A program made the position numbers and the translations under genes. Shown here piece after piece: positions 34,176 through 43,640 of a stretch of 64,000 nt of DNA; position 1 is the stretch's first letter; each line of letters begins with the position of its first letter. The notes beneath the pieces are model-generated. The model was not told the origin of the DNA. It ran no database searches and saw nothing but the letters and a program-made list of their open reading frames with translations. Source of the DNA: Massariosphaeria phaeospora (lineage: Eukaryota > Ascomycota > Dothideomycetes > Pleosporales). The stretch is taken from contig JAADJZ010000004.1 of NCBI GenBank assembly GCA_011032825.1, positions 1,178,001 through 1,242,000 on the forward strand, read 5' to 3'.

Positions 34176-35589
34176 TCACGGGATGTGCAGGTAGGGCATG
34201 AACGGTGGCGCTTCCACGGGGCTCATCGTGTAAGGCGCGTATGATGGTGTGGAGTGGTGGTCGTAGGTGGTGTATGGAGTTGGGCCAGGGTCGATCTCAG
34301 CCCACTTGCGAGCACACTGGCGAGCTGTCCACTTCTCTGCGGCGCCAAATTCAAGCATCTGTTGGAGTTAGTTTTCGGCTATGGTAAGAGTGATGCGGGG
34401 TCCTTACCTTTTGGCTAATGATGTCAAACTTGCTCTGGACCCAATACTCGTGTGCCATGCGCAACGCCCGGAGGTCGGTCTCGGTCCACACCCGCATGCG
34501 CTCGCGCAGGCGCTTGAGACGCATTTGCAGAGCTGGGATCTGGTACGTCTTGCCCAGATCGGACTGGAAGCGGGCTGCAATGTCTTTCCAGGGCATGCTC
34601 TCCTCGTCCTTGAGCTGGATAAGCAGCTTGTCTTCCTCCCCAAGCTCCATCGACATGGTAGTGTTGGAGTCCGACCGCTTCCTCCTCTTCCCCTGGTCAG
34701 AGCCCTCGTCGTCGTCTCGGGCACGCTTTGGCACACTCGTCATCCTCTGCGGGCCAATGGGGTGCGGGGCGATGGGCGTGTACATGCGCCGAGGTTGCGG
34801 GGCGGCTAGGTCGAGGGGGAGCTCCATAGCCGGCTCGCTGAGACGCGGGCTGCGAGTTCGCACATGAGCATACTGGGTGGTTGGGTAGTAGTGCTCGTGC
34901 ATGTTGGGGGTGGAAATGCCCAGAGGGTTCATGGTCCAGTGGTAGTCGACGGGACCACTGGAAGGGTGGTTAGGCGTAAAGGTGCTGGGGCTGCTGTGAG
35001 GCCGTGCCGGAGCGTTTGACTCCTGGAGATGTGCTGGGAGTTCGGTGGTGAGTCTTGCGTGTTCGTACGAGTCCTCTGCTTGGCGGACGTAGTCGGGCTG
35101 GCCTCCGTCAGACACCCGCGAGTACTCTGATGCAGGAGAGAAGTTGGCTTCTGTCTTGGCGAGTGGAAGTGGAGCGTCGTTGGCCTTGGAGAACTGAGTG
35201 GGTGGCGAAAAGGTGACGGACGAAGTGTGAGGGGTCACATATGGCTGGTCGTAGCTCACTGGGCCGTATCCGGTCTAAGCACACGATACATGTTAGATGG
35301 AGAAGACGAGAAGGGATCAAAACGGCAGACGTACCTCGTGTTGACAGTCCGGGGCGGGAATGGAGGCGCCGTACCAGCCAGAGGTCGGTAGGCCGGGGAG
35401 GTCCTGGGAGGGGAGCGAGTTCTCGTGGTGGAGGTGGTGGTGGGGCATGTAGGAGGGCAACGAGTCCGGAGACATTGGGATGGGCGACGAGGTAGGAGGC
35501 ACGGAATACTTGTGCGGACTGTAAGACCACGAGCGTGGAGTCAGGTGTAGATGGGGTGGGGGCACAGCACCCTCAAGTACCACCGGCAT
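34176..35589 (-). CDS. Two-repeat Myb-like DNA-binding transcription factor
   Basis: Exons 35589-35335, 35274-34408 and 34358-34176, with 60- and 49-nt introns, give 434 residues. The first 270 residues are Pro/Ser/His-rich and disordered, as in activation regions. A nuclear-localisation-like basic cluster (KRARDDDEGSDQGKRRKR) precedes two Myb/SANT-type helical repeats. Repeat 1 is LGEEDKLLIQLKDEESMPW through LQMRLKRLRERM. Repeat 2 begins RVWTETDLRALRMAHEYW and continues after intron 2 into EKWTARQCARKWAEI. The Trp spacing (W..W) fits a divergent SANT fold. A short Pro/Tyr-rich tail ends the protein. It probably binds DNA and regulates transcription, but targets are unknown. Very long flanks without genes on both sides are typical of developmental regulators in moulds. 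Confidence 0.85.
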
Positions 35590-38390
35590 GAGGAGATATG
35601 TACGAGAGGTGTCGCGAGCGGAGAGCTGGAATGGACGTGGGTGCTAGCTGGGGTGAGGACGACGGCCAACAGCAGCCGGGCGCACGTTCAGAAGGGGTCC
35701 AGTGCGGGTCGCGGGTAGCGGTGTTGTTGTGTGTGTGTTTGGGTGTGTGCGTGTCGAAGCTGTGAGGTGTGGCCCAGGGAACGAGGAGCGCCGCACAGTG
35801 TATTTATCAAGACATGGCGATGCTCTGCTCACGCCCCAGCGCTGCGCAGGTCACCACTGGGCAGCTCTCGAGACAGGCTCTAGTGCGACAACTCTATCGA
35901 TGCCCCCGGCGCGCGGATTGAGAAGGATGGGCACTGCTGCAAGGCCTGCCGGGGCCATGCATCTTAGCGCTCGACGGCGCCCCCCTGTCCCCAGACGTCG
36001 ACGTCCCGCTTCAACGTTGCTGGCTTGGCTGCGCTTGAGCCGCGCGCTGGCCAGTGGGTGTACGGGCGTCGCAGGCGTGTCGTGCGGTAGTGCCCGGACC
36101 CATTGCGGGCTATTCACCTGCCAGCCCTGGAGGAACGGCGCGCTGGGACGTGGCGATCAGAGGCCATGCCACCATCATCCATGGGCGACGGCACGGCGGC
36201 CGACGACGCGCCAGAAAGCAAAGCGCGCGGGCCGCGAACAGCCAGAGGGCGACGTGCTGCCGTCGCTCGCAGTCGGTGGGCAGTGTACAGCATCGCAGCC
36301 TCGCGCGGGCGCACTGCCAAACGGGCGCTGCGCCTGGGTTGACGAGGCGGTTGCGGGCTGCGAGACTCGCTGGTCGGTGGGCTGCTGCTGCTGGCGGCGG
36401 CGACGGCCTCCAATCTGGCCTCCTGCTGGCCTCCTGCTGGGTGCGTGTGCGTGTGCGTGTCCAGTGTGTCGGAGGGCCGTCTGAGGCCGCATGTCACTCG
36501 ACTCGGCGTGCGGCCTTTCGTTTTGGTCGGCGGACGTCGACGACGCGTGTGTCGCTGCTCCAGCGGCCAGCGGCCAGCGACTCGACTCCGCGACTCGACT
36601 CCTCGACTCGACTCGACATGCCTCTGCCTGCCCGCACGGGACTGGCAATCTCGCGCTGCAGCGTGATGGGCATGGAGTGGACAGCCGTGAACGAACCGGT
36701 GTCCGTGCCCCGCCGGCGGCATCGCGCTCGCAGGCTTCCACGGGCGGGCGACGTCGCGGAGGAGCGGTGGAGTCGTCTACCGTCTACCGTCTACCGTCTC
36801 CCTACCGGCTGGCGCGCTGTCAGTGGTGGTTCATGGCTCCGCATGAGACGGGCCAGGATGATGCTCCTTCGCCGGGCCCATTCTCGAGGTAAGGTGGTGG
36901 TTCCAAGCCGAGCATGTAGTCAGCACTTGCCCCAAATACGCCTTGAAACGGCAGAGCTGCTCACTTTCTGAAACACGGCTGCGGGCGTGGGCGCGTAAAT
37001 GGCCCCGATTTAGCTGCGCGGCGTGCCAAAACGACCCCAACGGGCTGCTGGAAGTCGCCAAGGTGACTGACGTGCTGGCTAATAGCTGCTCCCACGGCTG
37101 TGCAGGTGCCACCGCCGCTGCTGCCTATGCCCGCTAAACCGCCGCTTCCAGGTGCGGGCTGGCGGTCTGGCGGTCTGGCTGGCGGTCTGGCTGCTGGCTG
37201 CTGGCTGCTGGCTACCCCTCTCTCCCTCTCTCTCCCCTCGCAACCCACCCTCATCTCTCGCCGCCCGCGATGCGCGATGCGTGATGCGTGATGCGTGATG
37301 CGTGGTGCTCATGCTCCTCGAGAGAGGCTCCACCGCCCTCCCGCTGCCCAACACGGCCCGCGCACGCCAAACAAAGCTGCGAGCCGTCTCGCTCTGCATG
37401 CCGCCCACGACCAGCACCAGCACCAGCACCAGCGCCAGGCCACTCCATACCAACTCACCCCACCGCCCGCAGCCGTCTCTCATCGTCGCCAGCCCGGGGA
37501 TTCTTTGCAGACGGCTAAACTAATCACTAGTTGCACCGCTGAGCCGCTGACCTCGCCTTCCCGGGCCCGAGCTCGCGCTGCACCTGCTGGACCGAAAGCT
37601 ATCGGGCTGCGACTTAGCCATCGTTGCAACCTTTGGCTGTCCGCGCCATCCTCATGGCCGCCGACGCCCTCTCTGCGGGTAGGCCGGAAGATTAAACGCT
37701 TCCCTGGTGACTGCAAGGCTGTCTCGTGGTGCTCGTACCACCTTTTGCTTTCGCTGCTGTCCCCCTTCATCTCTGGCCCCTCACGCTTCACTACCCCCAT
37801 GTTCCATCGTCGCGCCGCATCACCCTTGCACTGCCTCCCACTCTTCTCTCCCCTTTCGACTTGCCTACCTACCTAGTCTGCTGTCTATACTATCTACCAC
37901 TACCGTTCTGGTCCTCGCCAGTGACGCCCACCCCGCAGCACACGTTCCAGGGCCATCTGTGGCATGTGCCTTGTCAGCGCTGTAGGTATACTGCCGGACT
38001 CCGGCCGTATCGCTACACCAGCCGATTGCGTCAAGTCCAGCAACGGCAACTCCCCTCTAACCGCAATCGACACCACTCGAGTTTGGGGTCGTTGCATGGA
38101 TGCACCTCTGCACGAGCTGCCCCTCTTGCAGCACTGCATTCTTGCTGTTGTTCCTGGCAGCCGTCTACTGGACCACGGCCTACTCCACTGCCCGCTCATA
38201 CTGCGCAGGGTCTACTGCCTTGAGAATATTTGCTTTAGTTCCTCTGCGCATCCCGCTGCTTGAGAAATGAGAAGACACGAGTGATGCGCCGCCATGCCAT
38301 CGCACCTGCAGCCGGGCAGCGACAACGACCCGATGGGGGCTAACAGTTTGCGCGAATGCTCAAGGGGATGCCCCCGCTGAATTTGGGCCA
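35590..38390. other. Long GC-rich upstream region of the Myb-like gene
   Basis: About 2.8 kb of very GC-rich sequence with direct-repeat runs: GTGTGTGT near 35725-35750, GCGACTCGACTCC-type units near 36578-36620, GCTGGCTGCTGGCTGCTGGC near 37185-37210, GATGCGTGATGCGTGATGCG near 37275-37300 and CAGCACCAGCACCAGCACCA near 37413-37435. The open frames (up to 305 codons) are by-products of the low AT content, lie on both strands and show no domain. Probably promoter and 5' untranslated sequence of the regulator. Confidence 0.5.
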
Positions 38391-38480
38391 TCCTCTTGAC
38401 AGTATACAAGATTTCAGCAGTAGCTGAATACTCTGCCTTTATCTCTGCAAAGCCCCCTTGTATCTAGTACACTGGGTAAT
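38391..38480 (+). repeat. Dispersed repeat, partial copy A
   Basis: Matches the cores of copies at 40184-40387 and 40777-40988. Shared words include a CTTGACAG/CTTGATGG start, the TTTGCAAAGC-like word, and TGTATCTASTAYACTGGGTA. The 3' half of the repeat is missing or too diverged here. Confidence 0.6.
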
Positions 38481-38878
38481 GTCTCTACAGCGCAGAACTG
38501 GTAGAGGTAAGAGGATATGAGGTGATTCGTCTGATCAATAGCGAGTAGCCTCACCTCGCGGCCCTTCCAGCAAACTCGTATTGGCTCGATCCTAGTCTAG
38601 GCAATCCTCTATCGTCGGCGGTTAACAGGACTCGTGGTCGCGACCATGCTTGACATCGCCCGGCAGTCGACTTTTGCCACGCGCGCTGTCGGCCTCAAGT
38701 GCTTCGCGAGTGCGACCCAGGATTCCCTGGTCCCGGGGTCGGGGTCCCTGTCTGGACTCCGCATGTCCACGAGTTCGCGGGGATTACTGCCTGCCCGCAA
38801 TAATGTATCCGTTTCCAATCTGATTACCTCCCCTAGCAGGTCCCACGCACTCGTCACGACATTGTACGGAGCGTACTC

Positions 38879-39186
38879 GATCTCGGCTTTTCTAAGAAGG
38901 GCAACATCACAACCTACGCTAAAAAGCCTCCCGTTTACACATTCGGATCGGGAGCCCACGGAACTTAGGACGCACCTACCACCATGCTCATCATGAGGCC
39001 TTGGGCTTGGTTGCCTCTGCGCAGGCGTCCAATCGTCTCGAAGGATTCGCCAAGCTCTCTGGTGATCCATCCCGGCGGGAGTACCTCGTCACTCTCGTCT
39101 ACTCTGACCTGTCAGATTCCCTGCCCGGTGGCAATTCAGGTCTTAATGAAACGGGAACGTTACACGGACTATCGAGGTGCTGGTGA
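38879..39186 (+). pseudogene. Relic of a conserved secreted-type hypothetical protein
   Basis: From 38879 one frame reads DLGFSKKGNITTYAKKPPVY and on to a TFGSGAHGT word, then hits TAG at 38966. Beyond it the frame continues (DAPTTMLI) until a one-base loss near 38993 moves the reading to another frame: EALGLVASAQASNRLEGFAK, then LSGDPSRREYLVTLVYSDLSD and PGGNSGLNETG, before a TGA at 39184. Both halves look like one protein with a small beta-rich secreted fold. I cannot name the family. The upstream part (signal peptide) is not readable. At least one nonsense codon and one frameshift make it a pseudogene. Confidence 0.6.
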
Positions 39187-39519
39187 AGTGAAATCGCCTC
39201 AAGATTCAGTTGTTCATGCGTACCATCTCACAGAAGCCGTCTTCGATGTGTAGCAGCCGTCAAGACCCTCAGTATGGTACTTACAGGATACTACCCAGGT
39301 TTCGATTTCGATTCTGTGGCGGACTGTCAGAAACAGCCTCAGTCGTGTCGCCCAAAAGGCAAAAGGATGCATCGACCTGCATAGGGACTGAACGTATAAC
39401 CCAAAGCACATGCAGCAGTCTACTCCTGATTGGGCTGGACCACTTTTGCGTTGAGTTCGAATTCACGTGCTTTCAGACTACGTCGCAATCGATTGCGGGT
39501 GCGAGCTGGCGCCGTCGAT

Positions 39520-39615
39520 CTTCGCCGAACTACTTCAGCTTCGTACTATTATACCTAGCTTCGCCGAACTACTATAGCTTCGCCGAACTACTTCAGCCTC
39601 GCCGAACTGCTTCAG
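39520..39615. repeat. 19-bp tandem repeat, about five units
   Basis: Units of CTTCGCCGAACTACTTCAG start at 39520, 39559, 39578 and 39597, with a degenerate 20-bp unit at 39539. The region is not coding. Confidence 0.85.
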
Positions 39616-39887
39616 GTTCCCATCATTATATGAAACCTCTTCGCCGACCACTGTGTCCATCTCGACGAGGTACATACTACTTTCTTACTCGGCTGACTTT
39701 GCTTTGCTCTGATAGGGGCACGGGTTGACAAATATCCCCAACACATCGTCCCAGTTTTTAAAGCCCGCAACCCGTCCTCCCTCCTCCGATCACGGAAGGC
39801 CTGAGCGCACTGTGCGAATACATGCTCTAGCTCGAAGACGTAGGTCAACTCTATCCGGTCTACCCGTCTATTTCAACCAACGTGATA

Positions 39888-39973
39888 CTCGGGCCCAAGG
39901 TTTCTCCGAAAAATCTCAAGAGATTGCCCGCGCGAAGCCTTTCAAGATTTTTCGGAGAAACCCTGGGCCCGAG
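39888..39973 (+). mobile_element. 86-bp palindromic MITE, copy 1
   Basis: The sequence starts CTCGGGCCCAAGGTTTCTCC and ends in its inverted form, so almost the whole unit forms one hairpin. TA flanks both sides (39886-39887 and 39974-39975), as for Tc1-mariner-type MITEs. A near-identical unit in the opposite orientation lies at 62913-63000. The unit has no coding capacity. Confidence 0.85.
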
Positions 39974-40183
39974 TACCGTATGCTGCATCGCCACTCTCAA
40001 GCCGTTTCTCGGAGAGTTCCTCCATGCTTGCTGGAGCGTCGAATGTCGCAACAAGGACTCGCCTGCTCCCGTCCTGATTTCCCCTTTCCATTATTGTAGG
40101 TCGTTCCCTAAATTCCGGACTTCAATTGATCAACCAGAAATATCGGAAGTATAGGGGACATTTCACGTTTCCTCATGGCATCC

Positions 40184-40387
40184 CGATGACATAATTCGTT
40201 GCCGACAGGAAGATTTGAGGTGATCCTCCTGACAGCCTAGTGGATTCTAGCAACAGGTAGATAGTCTACCTCTATCTTTACAAAGCTCTACTGTATATAC
40301 CATACTGGGTATTGTATATGTAAAGAGAGGTAGGCTTACAGTATACAGGTAGGCGTAGGAATCGAATTATTATGCTAGGCTGGTGAT
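40184..40387 (+). repeat. Dispersed repeat, copy B (about 204 bp)
   Basis: Shares its order of words with copy C about 590 bp downstream: a GAYRTGA start, GGAAGATTT, ATCCTCCTGA or ATCTTCTTGA, the GTATAT/TGTATCTACTATACTGGGTA core, AGAGGTRGGCTT, and the end GAATTATTATGCTAGGC/GAATAATTATGCTACGG. No frame or terminal inverted repeat is seen. A SINE-like or solo-LTR origin is possible. Confidence 0.65.
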
Positions 40388-40776
40388 GGGTTGTGTATCT
40401 CAAGACTCAATTGTGAGTTAGCACACGCTGTACGGTCTTGAACTCAACTATTACCTGTGTTAGTTAGCGTTGCACGTACCCTCTCTCCCTTCTAGCGGCT
40501 CTAGCCTGCCTTTGTACTATCTGAAACGCTGCATCACTTCTATTAGCTCCAGCTATGGTACGTACCATAGAGCTGTGCGGAGGCAACGATAGAGGCTTCT
40601 AATCCTACTATAGAGAATCAGATTTGCGTTATGGTGGATTGGATAAGATAAGACTCTGTAAAGGTACAGTATCTATGTAGAGTATTGTAGGGTTGGGGGG
40701 GTGTGCGGGGAATCTTCGTTTTCGCTTGAATTGACGGCAGTTCTATACGGCTCTGGTTCCATGGTCTATTACACCC

Positions 40777-40988
40777 TGTTGACATGATTTGTGGCGAATA
40801 AGGAAGATTTTGGGCGATCTTCTTGATGGCGTAGGAGATTCGAGTAATAGGTGGATAGGCTGCTTCTTTCTTTGCAAAGCGCTGCTGTATCTACTATACT
40901 GGGTATTGTTTAGGTGGACGTAGAGGTGGGCTTGTACCTAGTAGGTAAATGCGCGTCAGAAACGAATAATTATGCTACGGCGGTGATG
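40777..40988 (+). repeat. Dispersed repeat, copy C (about 212 bp)
   Basis: Same unit as copy B in the same orientation, diverged by scattered substitutions. The pair may have arisen by local duplication, while copy A is about 1.8 kb further away. Confidence 0.65.
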
Positions 40989-42461
40989 ATCTTTGCTTTG
41001 CTCAAAGCAGAATGTTTTCCTACTCGTGTATTCCATCTCAATTCGTCGAGATCCTTGACCTTCCTAAACTTATCCTGCTGCATCGCGAGCTCCGGCTGAG
41101 TGAACAGATTGTGGGACTCAGACCTTCAACACTCCTATACATGGCGATGAGCTCGAGGACCCCCACTCGTCGCAGACATTGTCGAGATGGCGATGTCACT
41201 GCCTGAGGATTCTGCGAGCTTGACTGACTTTGTAGAAGCCTGCGGGTAGGGCTGGGAAAAGTTCTTTTTCTGCCCGTCGGTATGTTGGCCAGCACTGTAA
41301 CCTACTGAAATGAATTTCCAGAATGCATGGCTCATAGCTTAACATGCTACTCACTTGTTCAAGAAAATGCCCTTCTCAGATGGATTTCACCGCTGCTTCT
41401 CTTTCCTTTTGTGCACGTGCACGCCAGCGAACATGCGGGTGTGTCTACCACATGGCGGCGTGACATGGCGTCCAAGGAGCGCCTAGGGAATGAGATGAGC
41501 TGCGGCCTCAGCCGAAGCCACAGATCAGATCTCGTCAGGTGGGAGGCGGTGGTGTGTCACTCTGCTTCGTCCAGTAGGGCCAGTAGCCGGGGCGCCGCAA
41601 CGACAGATCCGGGTATGCTGCGGAGAAAGTGGTAGGTAGAGACATTCGTCGGTGGTGAGCGAGCAGAGCAGCGGTGCGGTGCGGGAGAGACGCTCTGTTT
41701 CAAAGGGTGATTTTGTTGATAGATGATGCCGCGCATCGCATCCTGTCTGGCCAGTAGGTAGGTAATTGTGTTCTCCTATTCGTTTAGACAGACAGAATTC
41801 GAGACTGGCACGCGACCATGTGCTGGCCGGAAGAGCATCGGCCGCTTGAGCTATGTATGTTTCATGCTTTGCGCCTTCGGTCGGTGGCTCTTGCAGTCTA
41901 AAATAGGTGGTAAGTCGAGGATGAGGATGAGGATGAGGCTGTGTGTCATGTGTCGCGACTCACGACTCACGTCCAGTCAGCCTTGCAGGTGCCGGTGTCG
42001 TTCCGTTCGCACCAAGATTCGAGGAGCCGGAGGCGCCGCACCAGGGGGCAGCGCCAAGACGTCCAGCTGGACTCTGCAGCTGGACGCCCGGCACGCAGCA
42101 CCTCACCACCACCACCACCACCCACCAGCTAACTATAGCATCGTCGCCGCCGCCGCCCTGCGATTCCACACTATATCGCTACCGCTCCCGGGCCACGCGA
42201 CGCCATCCACTCGCCGGCCTCCACTCTGGCACCGCGCGGCGAGCCGGTCCCTGCGACGACGCGCTTTTACGGAAACGGGAACTCTAGAACTAAAGAGACA
42301 AATCCGCGCGCCTCCAAAAGGATCGCTCAACGTAACAAGATTACTATAGAAGGCTACAATTCTATACAGAGCGTTCGGCCTTAGTTCCGGAGATCCTGTT
42401 TCCGCAAGAGGACGCGGCACTAGGCGTCCGGCCTCGTGCTGTGTAGAGCAACAACAGCAGC
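40989..42461. other. Intergenic, upstream of the K/HDEL receptor
   Basis: AT-balanced at first, then GC-rich close to the receptor gene, with a GATGAGGATGAGGATGAGG run near 41918-41938 and CACCACCACCACCACCCACC near 42106-42125. A short frame near 41041-41206 (ILDLPKLILLHRELRLS) has an F-box-protein flavour but is too short to call. Probably promoter and untranslated leader. Confidence 0.45.
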
Positions 42462-43640
42462 ATGGCGGCCTTCAACATCTTCCATATCCTGGCCGACGTG
42501 TCGCACACCATCTCCAAAATTATACTGATATGGGCCATCCATTCCAACAGCAGTGCTGAGGGTAAGCCTCCCCGCCCAAGGCATCACGATCCGGACTAAT
42601 ATAGGCGCGCAGGTGTCTCACTGCTCACTCAGGCTCTCTATGCCTTAGTATTCTGTGCGAGATATCTGGACATATTCCTGTCGTCGGCAACAACCGACTG
42701 GATGCATACATGGAACTTCACGCTGAAGATATTCTACACCCTCTCCTCCTTCTACATAATCTTTCTGATGACAAGTGTTTACGCGCGCACCCGCGAACGA
42801 GAAAAGGCCTGGAAGTTTGGCATGTACTGTCTCTTGGGTAGTCTTGTGGCCACACCCATCTGGTACTGGATATTTTACAACTGGGTCAAGGGGCCCAATA
42901 ACTTTTTCAAGGTGCGTGTGGGCCTATGGCAGTCGTAAAGCCCACATTTTGCTAACAAGCGCCTGCAGATCCTGTGGGTTTTCTCCGAGATACTGGAATC
43001 TGTCTGCGTCGTCCCGCAGCTGCTCCTTCTCCGCCAAACTACCGTTCCCACCGTTCTCGATTCCTTCTACTTGGTCACACTTGGCGCATACCGTTTTTTG
43101 TATGTCCTGAACTGGATTTGGAAAGCCCTTGACGGTACACAACCTGCAGACCCGACATCGTGGGTCTGGGGCACTATTCAGACGGCGTTGCTGATTGACT
43201 TCGCCTGGGTATACTGGACAAGACAGCGTGTAAAGCTTCGGAGAGGTGGCGTGGTGGACTCGGAGGATCTCGGTCGCGGATGGCTTGTTGGACGCCTCGT
43301 GGGGAGAAAGAGTGTAGACTTCGACTTCGACGAGGAGGAAGCGGGGGCGAGGAACGACCCACTACCAAAGAACCAATGGGGAAGAAGAGGAATCTCCGTA
43401 TCCGCTGATGAAGGTGTGGACGGTGCGCCCCGCCGACAAGCACCGAGGAACCGTAACGCCGACCCTGAATCGCAACCCCTGGCTGACCCTGCCGCTTTCG
43501 AAGACGAGAGTGACGATGGCCTCGATGCACCGCCTCCTACTGCCGCCGCCGTCCAGCATGACAGTGGAGTATTGGGCGGTGACGAATGGAATGACGATTT
43601 GGACGACGATGCGCAAGAGCACCGTGGAGTTGCGACTTGA
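42462..43640 (+). CDS. ERD2: ER lumen protein-retaining (K/HDEL) receptor with long acidic C-terminal tail
   Basis: Exons 42462-42561, 42613-42911 and 42969-43640 give 356 residues. The receptor recycles ER chaperones carrying KDEL/HDEL from Golgi to ER. Family features are clear: HILADVSHTISKIILIWAI at the N-terminus, GVSLLTQALYALVFCARYLD, the motif YARTREREKAWKFG, ILWVFSEILESVCVVPQL and GAYRFLYVLNWIWK, with seven membrane spans in the first 228 residues. Ordinary ERD2 proteins stop near 215. Here about 128 extra residues follow, rich in Asp, Glu, Pro and Arg (DFDFDEEEAGAR, EWNDDLDDDAQEH), cytosolic and probably disordered. Introns of 51 and 57 nt split the first third of the gene. Comparable tails may occur in other moulds; I cannot check. 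Confidence 0.93.

Noticed and set aside
35702..36971. Long open frames upstream of the Myb-like gene
   Set aside because: They are Arg/Ala/Gly-rich in several frames at once, contain simple repeats and have no splice-supported continuation.
38609..39070. 153-codon minus-strand frame over the decayed gene
   Set aside because: It runs antisense to the readable plus-strand remnant and has no recognisable motif. I could not fully exclude that its C-terminal half is an old gene.
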